DNA from: Klebsiella michiganensis | Lineage (GTDB): Bacteria > Pseudomonadota > Gammaproteobacteria > Enterobacterales > Enterobacteriaceae | DNA: 50,455 nucleotides | Assembly (NCBI RefSeq): GCF_002925905.1 | Contig: NZ_PRDB01000022.1 | Span: forward strand, 39,033-89,487 | Direction of reading: 5' to 3' | In this document: piece by piece, positions 9,433 through 18,986 of the stretch | How positions within the stretch are numbered: the stretch's first letter is position 1 | How the letters are laid out: the number at the start of each line of letters is the position of its first letter | Translations under genes and position numbers: made by a program | The notes under the pieces: model-generated | Database searches by the model: none | Seen by the model: only the letters and a program-made list of their open reading frames with translations | Told to the model about the DNA's origin: nothing

Positions 9433-10813
9433 TGTACTGATAATAGGTGGCGGGCCTGGGGGGTATGTCGCCGCCATTCGTGCCGGCCAGCTAGGGCTTC
9501 GTACAGCATTGGTGGAAAAGCAGCATTTAGGGGGGATCTGCCTGAACTGGGGATGCATTCCAACCAAGGCGCTGCTGCATGGTGCAGAGGTGGCGCACAG
9601 TATTGCGCATGCCGATCGGCTGGGTTTTAGTCTCAGAGAGGTGAGTTTCGATGTGCAGAAACTGGTGCAGTTTAGCCGCGCCGTGTCGCAACAGCTGACC
9701 GGAGGTGTCGAGTACCTGCTGAAGAAAAATGGCGTTACTGTCATTACCGGCACCGCCCGGCTACGTGGAAAGGGGCAAGTAACGGTCGCCGATCCCCGAG
9801 GGGAAGAGCGAGACTATCGCGCTGGTTATGTGATCCTTGCGACTGGCGCCCGGCCGCGAGCGTTGCCAGGAGTAGAGCCAGATGGTGAGCGAATCTGGAC
9901 CTATTTTGAGGCCCTGCAGCCTGAGCGCTTACCGGAGTCTCTATTAATCATCGGATCAGGGGCCATCGGAGTCGAGTTCGCCAGCCTTTATAACGATCTT
10001 GGCAGTAACGTGACGCTGGTCGAACAAGCCGCGCAGATTCTGCCCGTTGAAGACGCCGAAGTATCCGCTACCGTGCGTAAATCGTTCGAAAAACGCGGTA
10101 TACACGTCCATAGCCAAACGCTGCTGACGCAGGTACAGCGCACCGATACGGGCGTGCGCTGCACCTTGAAAACCACCGGCGCCGAACAGACCCTTGAAGT
10201 CGAACGTGTGCTGTTGGCAGCGGGCGTACAGCCTAATGTGGAAGGCCTGGGGCTGGAAGCGCTGGGAGTCGAGTTGGACCGCGGGTTTATCAAGACGGAT
10301 GCAGCTTGCCGAACCAACGTATTTGGGCTCTATGCTATCGGCGATGTGGCCGGCCCGCCGTGTCTGGCGCACAAAGCCAGCCACGAAGGCGCGATCTGCG
10401 TCGAGACGCTGGCTGGCGTCAAAGGCGTACGCCCTCTTAACCGCGACTATGTGCCCGGTTGTACCTATGCCCGGCCACAGGTTGCCAGCCTGGGCTTGAC
10501 AGAGGCGAAGGCTCGCGAGACGGGACGGCCAATCAAGATCGGTAAGTTCGCATATCAGGGGAATGGTAAGGCGCTGGCCAGCGGGGAGACGGAGGGTTTT
10601 GTAAAGACTGTTTTCGACGCCGAAACCGGCGAACTGCTGGGCGCGCATATGGTTGGTGAGCAGGTCACTGAACAGATCCAGGGTTTTGGTATCGCGCATC
10701 ATCTGGAGGCCACAGATGAGAGTCTCTTATCGATGATCTTTGCTCATCCAACACTTTCTGAAGCCATGCATGAATCCATCCTTGCCGCCAGTGGTCAGCC
10801 GCTGCATCAATAA
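9416..10813 (+). CDS. acoD: acetoin dehydrogenase E3, dihydrolipoamide dehydrogenase
   Basis: 465-residue FAD-dependent dihydrolipoamide dehydrogenase. It has the FAD motif GGGPGG (about 11-16), the redox-active disulfide Cys42/Cys47 in GGICLNWGCIPTK, a second Rossmann motif IGSGAIGVEFA for NAD, and the C-terminal active-site HPTLSE. It reoxidises the lipoyl arm of AcoC. The start at 9416 is set by GAGGAG at 9403-9408 and by the N-terminus beginning MHDKYDVLIIGGG; longer upstream reading would run inside acoC. It ends the operon, just before a hairpin shared with the convergent tre genes. It is a complex-specific E3 separate from the housekeeping lpd. Confidence 0.92.
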   Translation: MHDKYDVLIIGGGPGGYVAAIRAGQLGLRTALVEKQHLGGICLNWGCIPTKALLHGAEVAHSIAHADRLGFSLREVSFDVQKLVQFSRAVSQQLTGGVEYLLKKNGVTVITGTARLRGKGQVTVADPRGEERDYRAGYVILATGARPRALPGVEPDGERIWTYFEALQPERLPESLLIIGSGAIGVEFASLYNDLGSNVTLVEQAAQILPVEDAEVSATVRKSFEKRGIHVHSQTLLTQVQRTDTGVRCTLKTTGAEQTLEVERVLLAAGVQPNVEGLGLEALGVELDRGFIKTDAACRTNVFGLYAIGDVAGPPCLAHKASHEGAICVETLAGVKGVRPLNRDYVPGCTYARPQVASLGLTEAKARETGRPIKIGKFAYQGNGKALASGETEGFVKTVFDAETGELLGAHMVGEQVTEQIQGFGIAHHLEATDESLLSMIFAHPTLSEAMHESILAASGQPLHQ

Positions 10814-10822
10814 TGACAATAT

Positions 10823-10847
10823 AAACCCGGCATTCAACGCCGGGTTT
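10823..10847. terminator. bidirectional terminator between acoD and treX
   Basis: Perfect 9-bp stem (AAACCCGGC / GCCGGGTTT) with a 7-base loop in the 44-base gap between convergent acoD and treX. AAA on the left arm and TTT on the right arm give short U-tracts in both directions, so it can serve both operons. Confidence 0.8.
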
Positions 10848-10857
10848 GTCTGAGGCT

Positions 10858-12933
10858 TTAAGGCCGTCTGAAAAGGGCAATGCTGCGCCCGGCCAGAACA
10901 AAATCAATTGTCTCGGTAATGATGACGCCGTCCGTTTTTTCTTCAGCGGTCGACAGCTCAAGAACCCAGCCGCCTTCGCCAAACTGCGGGATCTGGAACG
11001 GAACATCGCCCTCAAAGGGATTGAACAGCATCAGCACGTCATGCCAGATGCCCTCCTCCTGTTCAAGATCGGGTCGGCTGATGGCGAGACCTAACGTCGA
11101 ACCTTCATCCCATTGTTCAGATTGCTGCAGACCGCCGCCGGCGTTAAACCAGCGTATCTCGAGCCCGTCACGCCAGCTTTCACGGCGTAAAAGCGGTTGC
11201 TCCGCACGCAGCGCTATCAGACGCTGGGTGAAATGGCGCAACGCATGGTCCTGATCGGACAGTGCTTCCCAGTTGACCCATGAAATCTCGCTGTCCTGGC
11301 AGTAGCCGTTATTATTGCCCTGCTGAGAACGGCCAAACTCATCGCCGGCCAGCAGCATCGGCGTACCGTGGGAGAACAATAACGTGGTCAGGAAATTCCG
11401 CTTCTGGCGTTCGCGGACGGCGACGATATCCTGGTTTTCCGTCGGGCCTTCTTCGCCATAATTGCAGGAGCGGTTGTCATTATGCCCGTCGTTATTGTCC
11501 TCACCGTTGGCTTCATTATGCTTCTCGTTATACGAAACCAGATCGTTCAACGTGAAGCCGTCATGGGCGGTAATAAAATTGACGCTGGACCACGGACGAC
11601 GGCCGCGTAAATCGTACAGATCGCCGGAGCCCAGTAAACGGGCGGCAAAGTCATTGGAAACATTATCCCCCTTCCAGTATTCCCGCACCGTATCACGATA
11701 TTTATCGTTCCACTCGCCCCAGCCAGGCGGAAAACCGCCGACCTGATAACCCCCGGGACCGATATCCCAGGGCTCACCAATCAGTTTAAGCTTCGATAAA
11801 ACCGGATCCTGGGTTACCGCATCGAAGAACCCGCCTCGCGGATCGAAGCCCTCGGGTTCGCGCCCGAGAATGGTCCCCAGATCAAAACGAAAGCCGTCGA
11901 CGTGCATGGCTTGAGCCCAGTAACGTAGCGAATCCATGACCATCTGCAGCACCCGGGGATGCGAGGTATTCACCGTGTTCCCCGTCCCGGTATCATTTAT
12001 GTAATAGCGATGCTGATCCGGCATCGTCCGGTAGTAGGAAAAATTATCAATGCCTTTAAATGAGAGCGTCGGTCCCAGCTCATTGCCTTCCGCGGTGTGG
12101 TTGTAAACCACGTCAAGGATCACTTCGATACCGGCATCATGAAATGCGCGCACCATGTCGCGGAAGCCCGCGATACCCGCGGGTCCATAGTAACGGGACG
12201 CGGGAGCGAAGAAGCCCAGCGTATTGTAACCCCAGAAGTTTTTTAGCCCTCTGTCGAGCAGATGCCGATCGTCCGGAAACCAGTGTACGGGAAGCAGCTC
12301 AACGGAAGTGATGCCCAGGCTCTTGATATAATCGACGGAAGCCTGATGCCCAAGCCCCTCAAATGTGCCGCGCAGCTCCGGGGGAAGCGCCGGATTGCGC
12401 TGGGTAAAACCCTTCACATGCGTTTCGTAGATAACCGCATGCGGCCAGGGGACGTCTGGGCGATTTTCCCCCTGCCAGTCGAAGGCATCCGGGTCGACAA
12501 CCTTGCATTTTGGCGTAAATGGCGCGCTATCGCGGGTATCAAAGCTCAGATCTTTCTCCTCATGGCCCATCTCGTAGCCGAAATGCGCATCGTTCCATTC
12601 AATATCGCCTTCCAGCTCCCGCGCGTAGGGATCGATAAGCAATTTATGTGGATTAAAGCGATGGCCGTTTTCCGGATCGTACGGCCCATAAACCCGATAA
12701 CCGTATAAGGCACCGGGCTGCAGACCGGGTACGTAGCCGTGCCAGATTTCGTGTGTATATTCAGGTAGTTCAAGCCGGGCTATTTCCGTTTTTCCGCAAG
12801 GATCGAATAAGCACAGCTCAACCCGCTCAGCGTGCGCTGAAAACAGCGCGAAGTTCACGCCCTTTCCGTCAAAATTAGCCCCCAGCTGCTGGCCGTCCCC
12901 GGGCTCTATTGCAAACGTTTCTTTCATTGACAC
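10858..12933 (-). CDS. treX: TreX/GlgX-type glycogen debranching enzyme
   Basis: 691-residue GH13 isoamylase-type enzyme: CBM48 domain at about 12-100, then the catalytic barrel with nucleophile Asp351 (VDGFRFDLG), acid/base Glu387 (IGEPWD) and the HD pair at 457-458 (TAHDGF). It hydrolyses alpha-1,6 branches and supplies linear maltodextrins for TreY. It is somewhat longer than E. coli GlgX (about 657) and sits last in treZ-treY-treX, so TreX is the better name. The GTG at 12933 overlaps the treY stop by one base and has GAGAGGAA upstream; an ATG at 12927 is the alternative start. Confidence 0.88.
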   Translation of the reverse strand: MSMKETFAIEPGDGQQLGANFDGKGVNFALFSAHAERVELCLFDPCGKTEIARLELPEYTHEIWHGYVPGLQPGALYGYRVYGPYDPENGHRFNPHKLLIDPYARELEGDIEWNDAHFGYEMGHEEKDLSFDTRDSAPFTPKCKVVDPDAFDWQGENRPDVPWPHAVIYETHVKGFTQRNPALPPELRGTFEGLGHQASVDYIKSLGITSVELLPVHWFPDDRHLLDRGLKNFWGYNTLGFFAPASRYYGPAGIAGFRDMVRAFHDAGIEVILDVVYNHTAEGNELGPTLSFKGIDNFSYYRTMPDQHRYYINDTGTGNTVNTSHPRVLQMVMDSLRYWAQAMHVDGFRFDLGTILGREPEGFDPRGGFFDAVTQDPVLSKLKLIGEPWDIGPGGYQVGGFPPGWGEWNDKYRDTVREYWKGDNVSNDFAARLLGSGDLYDLRGRRPWSSVNFITAHDGFTLNDLVSYNEKHNEANGEDNNDGHNDNRSCNYGEEGPTENQDIVAVRERQKRNFLTTLLFSHGTPMLLAGDEFGRSQQGNNNGYCQDSEISWVNWEALSDQDHALRHFTQRLIALRAEQPLLRRESWRDGLEIRWFNAGGGLQQSEQWDEGSTLGLAISRPDLEQEEGIWHDVLMLFNPFEGDVPFQIPQFGEGGWVLELSTAEEKTDGVIITETIDFVLAGRSIALFRRP

Positions 12934-15476
12934 TATTCCTCTCTACTTTTCTTTTCACTAATAAGCGTTACTAACCACCCCGTTGCTGACGCCAGATCGA
13001 GCGCCTCTTCGACAAGACGGTTTTCGCCGGTTAACGCATCGCGATAATGTCGTCCTGCCAGATCTTCGGGTATGGCTACCGCAGTGTTGCCCCACAGCCT
13101 GGCCGGGGAATCAGCCAACCCGTGCGCCGCGACGTCAAAGGCCAGGCGAGGAACCACCACGATAAGGGCCTCCTCGTCGTTGATGCGCGCGTAGGCGATA
13201 AGATTCTCTTCCCTGTCACCGGTGACCTTTAATGGTACCCAGTCACCATAATGGAAGAGCGCGGAATGTCGCTGCCTTAACCAGAGAAACGATGCGGTGA
13301 CGTACTGCTTCAGCTGCCCGTCTCGCCATGCGTTTTCGTTATCAAATAACTCTGGGCCTTCGCTATCGAGGTTATGCGCCAGGACGGCGAAGTCAGGTTC
13401 ACGTCGGTTATCCGGATCGACAAGGCTGAAGTTCAGCGCCTCGCTCCCCTGATAAATATCCGGTACGCCGGGCGCGGTCAGTTTGATGACCGTCTGGCTG
13501 AGGCTGTTCACCAGGCCGGCACGGATAAAAGGCTGCAGGGCGGTGTGAAAATCGTTGAGAAAGAGCGAATTATCCGCAGCGAACAGCTGTTGCGCATAGT
13601 TCAGCACAACGCTTTCATAGCTCTCATTGCTGTCGATCCAGTCGGTTCTTTGCTTGGCCTCGCGCAGCGCTTTTTCCATAAAAGCAAGAAAACGCGTCTC
13701 GAGTGCTTTCAGCCCTGCGGTATCGTCGGGCAGCAGCGTTGCAGGCCACACGCCGGCGAGCGCCTGATAGATCATCCACGTATCCGCCGCGTTCGGCGCC
13801 GTACCGTCGTTCAAAAAACGCACCTGGGTTTGATTCATCTGACGCCAGCGCGCAAGGTTTTCCGCCCACAGCTGCGGGGCTTCCGTCAGGGTGTAAAGCC
13901 GGGCGCGCGCATCTTCCCCGCGTTTAGTATCGTGCGTCGACGTTCCCAGCAGCGCGTCGGGCTGGCGGGCAAGACGAATGCGCATCTCCTGGTGAAAACG
14001 AGAGAGAGAAAAAGCGCGAGGAGTAGGATCGGCCCCGACTTCGTTCAATGCCAGGTCGAGGTTATGGCGAAAGAACAGCGTATCCTCGACCGATTTAGCC
14101 ATCAACGGCCCCGTCAGCTGCTGAAAGCGGGTCCTGAAGAGTGACGCGGTGTCGAGGCTACTTTCGTGCAGATTGCCGGTCAGGATGGCGATAATGACCT
14201 CAAGCGCCCTGGCATCGGGTTTGTCTTCCCTGGCGTTCACCTGGTCAACCACCCGGTTTAACAGCGTAATATCGCCTGCGGTCAGCCCTTCGGCGGTGCC
14301 GTAGGTACGATAGACCGGGAAGGCCAGCAGCAGTTCACGCAAGGCATGGCGCAGCGCGTCGCTCTCAACCGGCATGCTATTACGCTCCGCCAGTTCGGTG
14401 GCCAGCCGCAATAAGGTGGTAAATTCACCCTCAAAATTGCGATCCACCATCAGTCCTTTCGCCTCGCGCAGCGCGGTATGGCGATCTATCGCTCCGCCGA
14501 GCGCTTCATCATGAACCTGCTGCAGCTGATCGAGGTTATTGTCATCCACCAGCACTTCCGCCAGCGAAGCGATAAACTCATATCCTGTGGTGCCGGAGAC
14601 GGGCCAGTCGGCGGGCAGCTGCTCGCCTTTGGCGAGGATTTTTTCCACCGTAATGTAGCACTCTGGCCCGGCTGCCTGGCGCAGGCGCTGCAAATACCCC
14701 AGCGGGTCGGCAAGGCCATCAATATGGTCAATGCGCAGACCATCGACGATGCCAGAATGCACCAGTTCAAGGATAAGGCGGTGGGTGTCGTCAAACACCG
14801 CCGGGTCTTCAACCCGGACGCCAATCAGGCCGGTAATTTCAAAAAAGCGCCGCCAGGAGAGCTGCCTGGGCGCCTCCCGCCAGGACATCAGCCGCCAGCT
14901 TTGCGCCTCGTGCAGCGCCAGAATGGCGTCGCGGTCCGGGGATGTTAGTAGTTGCTCACCTGTCGCCAGGGTTTGAGGATTCAGGGGCCAGGCCTGGTCA
15001 TAGTAGACGAACGCCGGCTTCCCGGTTTCCGGATCGCGTTTTAGCGCGAGCGCCCCGCTCTCCAGCTCCGCCTCAAAGGTATCCCCCAGAAACGGCAGCG
15101 TAACCGGACGCGTCCAGTCAATATCGAAATAATGGGCCCAGGCGCTGTTTTTGCCCTGCTCGATGACGTCCCGCCACCAGCGATTCTCCAGCGAGGTCGC
15201 CATATGGTTGGGAACAATATCCAGAATCAGGCCAATTTGCGCGTTTCGCAGCGCCTTCACCATCCGGTCAAACCCTTCGCGGCCCCCGATGGCCGGATCG
15301 ATCTCGTTAGGATCGGTAATATCATAGCCATGGGTTGACCCGCTGGTTGCCGTAAAAATCGGCGAGGCGTAAAGATGGCTGATACCCAGGTCTTTGAGAT
15401 ATGGCGCGAGCGCCGCCGCGCGATCGAAGGTCATGCCGTTACGGAACTGAATACGATAGGTTGCGGAAGGGATCAT
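12933..15476 (-). CDS. treY: maltooligosyl trehalose synthase
   Basis: 847-residue GH13 enzyme that converts the reducing-end maltose unit of a maltodextrin into a terminal trehalose unit. Visible motifs: N-terminal SATYRIQFRNGMTFDRAA and SGSTHGYD, both characteristic of TreY; nucleophile Asp250 in DGLRIDHIDG; Glu278 in ITVEKIL; and STHDTKRGED further on. It works immediately before TreZ in the pathway. It overlaps treZ by 4 bases (ATGA) and touches treX by 1 base, indicating translational coupling. Length is within the family's wide range. Confidence 0.92.
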   Translation of the reverse strand: MIPSATYRIQFRNGMTFDRAAALAPYLKDLGISHLYASPIFTATSGSTHGYDITDPNEIDPAIGGREGFDRMVKALRNAQIGLILDIVPNHMATSLENRWWRDVIEQGKNSAWAHYFDIDWTRPVTLPFLGDTFEAELESGALALKRDPETGKPAFVYYDQAWPLNPQTLATGEQLLTSPDRDAILALHEAQSWRLMSWREAPRQLSWRRFFEITGLIGVRVEDPAVFDDTHRLILELVHSGIVDGLRIDHIDGLADPLGYLQRLRQAAGPECYITVEKILAKGEQLPADWPVSGTTGYEFIASLAEVLVDDNNLDQLQQVHDEALGGAIDRHTALREAKGLMVDRNFEGEFTTLLRLATELAERNSMPVESDALRHALRELLLAFPVYRTYGTAEGLTAGDITLLNRVVDQVNAREDKPDARALEVIIAILTGNLHESSLDTASLFRTRFQQLTGPLMAKSVEDTLFFRHNLDLALNEVGADPTPRAFSLSRFHQEMRIRLARQPDALLGTSTHDTKRGEDARARLYTLTEAPQLWAENLARWRQMNQTQVRFLNDGTAPNAADTWMIYQALAGVWPATLLPDDTAGLKALETRFLAFMEKALREAKQRTDWIDSNESYESVVLNYAQQLFAADNSLFLNDFHTALQPFIRAGLVNSLSQTVIKLTAPGVPDIYQGSEALNFSLVDPDNRREPDFAVLAHNLDSEGPELFDNENAWRDGQLKQYVTASFLWLRQRHSALFHYGDWVPLKVTGDREENLIAYARINDEEALIVVVPRLAFDVAAHGLADSPARLWGNTAVAIPEDLAGRHYRDALTGENRLVEEALDLASATGWLVTLISEKKSREE

Positions 15477-17260
15477 GATGAGGCTTCTCCATGTGCAAAA
15501 CGGACAACAATACTGTTTGGCGATAACGCCTCCTGCCGCTCCGGCCAGCTAAAAATGACCTCGCCCGGTATTTCCGGCATCTCTGCCCGCTCCTCGCCGA
15601 TATTCAGCGCCACGGAGAGCGTGCCGCCGGAGAATTGCCAGCTCACCGCCAGCGCCTGCGCCGCCACGTGCAGGATCATGCCCTCCACGGCCCCTCCCGC
15701 CGCGAGCAGCGGGACAATGTAGCGATGGCGCAGCTGGATAAGGTGGCGCGTAAAGCGCAGCCAGGCTTTCCCCTCCTCGCTTGCCGCCTTCTGCCAGTCG
15801 AGCTTAGAACGGATAAAGGTCCGGGGATCGTTCGGGTCAGGGACTGATGCATCGTGTCCCGCGTGCCCGGCAAACTCTTTAGCCCGCCCTTCCCGCACCG
15901 CCTTCGCGAGGTCGCCATGAAAATCGGTAAAGAACAGAAAGGGGTTCGTCTCCGCAAACTCTTCGCCCATAAACAGCAAAGGAATGTGGGGCGACAGAAG
16001 CAATGCGGCGAGCAGAACGCGCGTTTTCCCGGCGCCGGCAAGAGAAATCAGCCTTTCCCCCTGCGCACGGTTCCCGGTCTGATCGTGATTCTGAATAAAG
16101 TCGACAAAAAACTGCGGCGGCTGAGCGGCGCAGGCCACGCCGCGTGGCTTTCCGGTTTGCGCAGAAAGCTCACCCTGGTAGACAAACCCTTCGGCCAGCG
16201 CCCTTGCGACATTCTTTGCCGGCTGATGCGCAAAATCCTGATAATAGGCGTGCGTTTCGCCGGTCGCGAAAACGTGGGCGGCGTTATGAAAGTCATCATT
16301 CCACTCGGCGGTAAAGAGCGGCGTCTGTCCGTTCTCATCGCGCGGATGGAGGAAAATCACGTTCCGGCTGTCTTCAGTGGTGAGGTGGATGTGGCGGTCG
16401 GGAATCGCGGCGCGGATATTTTCGGCTATTTCTATCAGTACGTGCCTGGCGGAGCGATCTTCAATCTGATCGATAGCATCAAAGCGCAGCCCATCGAGCT
16501 GGTATTCGGTCAGCCAGAACAGCGGCGCCTCGGTAATATACTGCCGCACGGCCTCGGTTTCATAGGCGATAGCGTTACCCCACGGGGTCATCCGGTCCTG
16601 ATGAAAAAAGCCCGGCGACAGCAGAGAGAGATAGTTGCCTTCCGGGCCAAAATGGTTCAGTACGATATCGAGAACCACCGATAGCCCTAACCCGTGGGCG
16701 GCATCAATAAAGGCGTGAAAATCCTCCGGTGCGCCATACGCTGCGTGCGGCGCATAGAGTAATACACCGTCGTAACCCCAGCCGCGGGAACCGCCAAACT
16801 GGGCTACGGGCATGACCTCTATCTGGGTGATCCCCAGCTCCGCCAGATAAGGCAGCTTTTCGATGGCGGCCAGAAAGGTGCCATCCGGCGTAAAGGTGCC
16901 CGGATGAAGTTCATATATCACGGTTTCTTCCCACGGACGCCCTTTCCAGCCAGCGTTAACCGGCTGAAAACGGCTGGGGTCGATGACCACCGAAGGGCCG
17001 TTAACATCATCGCGTTGCGCGCGAGACGCCGGGTCCGGAATGCGCGTGCCGTCGGCTAAACGGAGCATATATTCATCACCATGCTTTACGCCGGGGACGT
17101 CAATCTGGAACCAGCCCTCTCCCGCGGCGTCCATCGGAATATCCCGCCCCGTCAGGCTCAGCGTCATCGTTTTTTGACCTTCGGCCCAGACGCGAAAGCG
17201 GACCGTGTCCGCGGCAATGAACTCCGCCCCCCAATGTTTTTTAAATACTCTGGATTCCAT
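15473..17260 (-). CDS. treZ: maltooligosyl trehalose trehalohydrolase
   Basis: 595-residue GH13 enzyme that releases free trehalose from maltooligosyl trehalose made by TreY. It has an N-terminal CBM48/E-set domain (about 8-85), nucleophile Asp261 (DGLRFDAIDQ), Glu296 (LTTEDSRN) and a later HD motif (FIQNHDQTGNRAQG). First gene of treZYX; the promoter must lie in the 144-base AT-rich gap before the divergent GNAT gene. No sequence-specific operator was recognised. In other enterobacteria trehalose synthesis is under the general stress response; I see no clear promoter that proves this here. Confidence 0.92.
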   Translation of the reverse strand: MESRVFKKHWGAEFIAADTVRFRVWAEGQKTMTLSLTGRDIPMDAAGEGWFQIDVPGVKHGDEYMLRLADGTRIPDPASRAQRDDVNGPSVVIDPSRFQPVNAGWKGRPWEETVIYELHPGTFTPDGTFLAAIEKLPYLAELGITQIEVMPVAQFGGSRGWGYDGVLLYAPHAAYGAPEDFHAFIDAAHGLGLSVVLDIVLNHFGPEGNYLSLLSPGFFHQDRMTPWGNAIAYETEAVRQYITEAPLFWLTEYQLDGLRFDAIDQIEDRSARHVLIEIAENIRAAIPDRHIHLTTEDSRNVIFLHPRDENGQTPLFTAEWNDDFHNAAHVFATGETHAYYQDFAHQPAKNVARALAEGFVYQGELSAQTGKPRGVACAAQPPQFFVDFIQNHDQTGNRAQGERLISLAGAGKTRVLLAALLLSPHIPLLFMGEEFAETNPFLFFTDFHGDLAKAVREGRAKEFAGHAGHDASVPDPNDPRTFIRSKLDWQKAASEEGKAWLRFTRHLIQLRHRYIVPLLAAGGAVEGMILHVAAQALAVSWQFSGGTLSVALNIGEERAEMPEIPGEVIFSWPERQEALSPNSIVVRFAHGEASS

Positions 17261-17404
17261 TAAATATCCTCAAATGACCTGTGGAAAATGCGGCATGAAT
17301 ATAAGATTAGACCAGGTTTAAACGCGTGCGCTGTTGATGGCGAGGCTGTTATTTTTAAAGACGTTGTCTATGATTAATAAATCGCTTAAAAAACAAGGAA
17401 TGCT

Positions 17405-17932
17405 ATGCAGATTCGTAAAGGATTAAATTCCGACCTGGCTCGCCTGGAATATTGTGATTTTTCCTTCACCGTCAGCCAGATTGCCACCGGCCCCTTTGTC
17501 AATAATGATCTGAAAATTGAAACACTTCCCAGCGCTTATAATAAAACCTATGAACTGGACATCCAGACGCTGGAAAACCACTGCGTTAATCCGGATGCTA
17601 TATTTTTAATCGCGGAAACCGACGCGGGGCAAGTCGCCGGATTTATCACCGCTTCCTTGATCTGGAACAAATTTATTTCCGTGGATTATATCGCCATTGA
17701 GCGCTCACAGCGCAGAACGGGCGCGGCCAACAAGCTCATGGCGGCAGCCCATATATGGGCCCGGAGCATGAGCGCGGCGGGATTAAAGCTGGAAACCCAG
17801 AACGTCAACGTTCCCGCCTGCCTTTTCTACCGAAATTATGGCTTTACCCTGGGCGGATACGATCGTTATCTCTACAGCGCGTTACCGGAAAAAGATGAAA
17901 TTGCGTTGTTCTGGTATTACATGTTGACTTAA
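17405..17932 (+). CDS. GNAT acetyltransferase, streptothricin-acetyltransferase-like
   Basis: 175-residue single-domain GNAT protein. The acetyl-CoA loop is in SQRRTGAANKLM (variant of Q/RxxGxG/A), and the C-terminal half (KLETQNVNVPACLFYRNYGF, then LGGYDRYLY and ALFWYY) closely follows the pattern of streptothricin acetyltransferases (SAT family), which acetylate the beta-lysine of streptothricin. Whether it acts on an antibiotic or on a normal amine is open. AGGA lies 6 bases before the ATG. It stands alone between divergent treZ and a downstream hairpin terminator. Confidence 0.75.
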   Translation: MQIRKGLNSDLARLEYCDFSFTVSQIATGPFVNNDLKIETLPSAYNKTYELDIQTLENHCVNPDAIFLIAETDAGQVAGFITASLIWNKFISVDYIAIERSQRRTGAANKLMAAAHIWARSMSAAGLKLETQNVNVPACLFYRNYGFTLGGYDRYLYSALPEKDEIALFWYYMLT

Positions 17933-17988
17933 AAACCAGGTAAATAATTCCTGGTTTTACGATGTTAATTATTCCTGGTTTACGCTTT
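17931..17988 (+). terminator. hairpin terminator after the GNAT gene
   Basis: AAAACCAGG (17932-17940) pairs with CCTGGTTTT (17950-17958) across a 9-base loop. A second copy of ATTCCTGGTTTACG follows at about 17970-17984 and is itself followed by a run of seven T. The left arm can pair with either copy, giving two alternative stems, the second with a proper U-tract. Confidence 0.65.
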
Positions 17989-18048
17989 TTTTATCGCCCA
18001 AACGCAGTCATTGACTAATCTTAAATTTCATTTATTAAGGAGGCCGGT

Positions 18049-18933
18049 ATGACAACAGGAAATAACCCAACGCTACACTATCCACTTCCGCCGTTTGTCG
18101 AGCAGCCGCAGCAGCCCCCGGGGCTGGCATCCGAAATGAAGCCCCTTCCCGATCACGGTGAGACCAGCTATACCGGTTCCGGAAAGCTGGCGGGGAAAAA
18201 AGCGCTGATTACCGGCGGTGATTCGGGGATTGGTCGGGCTGTCGCGATTGCCTACGCGCGGGAAGGCGCGGATGTCGCTATCGGCTACCTGCCGGAGGAG
18301 GAGTCCGACGCGGCTGCCGTTATCGCGCTGATCCAGGCCGAGGGAAGAAAAGCCGTCGCCATTCCCGGCGATATTCGGATTGAGTCATTTTGCGATACCC
18401 TGGTTGAAAAGGCGGTCGCTGAGCTGGGCGGGCTGGATATTCTGGTTAACAACGCCGGCAGGCAGCAGTATTGTGAATCCATTGAGACGTTAACGACCGC
18501 CGCGTTTGACACCACGTTTAAAACCAACGTTTATGCGCCCTTCTGGATAACCAAAGCCGCGCTTCGTCATCTCTCGCAGGGGGCGGCGATCATTAACACC
18601 TCTTCCGTGCAGGCGTTTAAACCCAGCGAGATCCTGCTGGATTATGCCCAGACCAAAGCCTGCAACGTGGCGTTTACCAAATCGCTGGCTAAGCAGCTTG
18701 GTCCGCGCGGTATCCGCGTTAACGCCGTGGCGCCCGGCCCGTACTGGACTCCGCTGCAGTCAAGCGGCGGCCAGCCGCAAGAGAAAGTTCAGCATTTTGG
18801 TGAGGATACGCCGCTCGGCAGACCGGGACAGCCGGTCGAGATTGCGCCCCTTTACGTTCTCCTCGCCTCAGATGCCTGCTCGTACGCTTCCGGTCAGGTC
18901 TGGTGCTCAGACGGCGGTACCGGCGTCGCATAA
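18049..18933 (+). CDS. SDR-family oxidoreductase, YghA-like
   Basis: 294 residues, the same length as E. coli YghA. The NAD(P)-binding motif TGGDSGIGRA lies at about 55-64, NNAG at 134-137, Ser185/186 in INTSSVQ, and the catalytic pair Tyr199 and Lys203 in YAQTK. A roughly 45-residue N-terminal extension rich in Pro and ending near ETSYTGSGKLAGK is typical of this stress-induced SDR subgroup. The substrate is unknown, probably an aldehyde or alcohol. AAGGAGG sits 5 bases before the ATG. It is convergent with the small membrane gene downstream. Confidence 0.85.
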   Translation: MTTGNNPTLHYPLPPFVEQPQQPPGLASEMKPLPDHGETSYTGSGKLAGKKALITGGDSGIGRAVAIAYAREGADVAIGYLPEEESDAAAVIALIQAEGRKAVAIPGDIRIESFCDTLVEKAVAELGGLDILVNNAGRQQYCESIETLTTAAFDTTFKTNVYAPFWITKAALRHLSQGAAIINTSSVQAFKPSEILLDYAQTKACNVAFTKSLAKQLGPRGIRVNAVAPGPYWTPLQSSGGQPQEKVQHFGEDTPLGRPGQPVEIAPLYVLLASDACSYASGQVWCSDGGTGVA

Positions 18934-18986
18934 AAGAAGCGCTCGTCGCTGTCGCGCGCTGTTCCAGCTCGCCGCAGCGGCGAACG

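Noticed and set aside
15854..16684. 276-codon open frame antisense to treZ
   Set aside because: Opposite the TreZ catalytic domain, no supporting signal.
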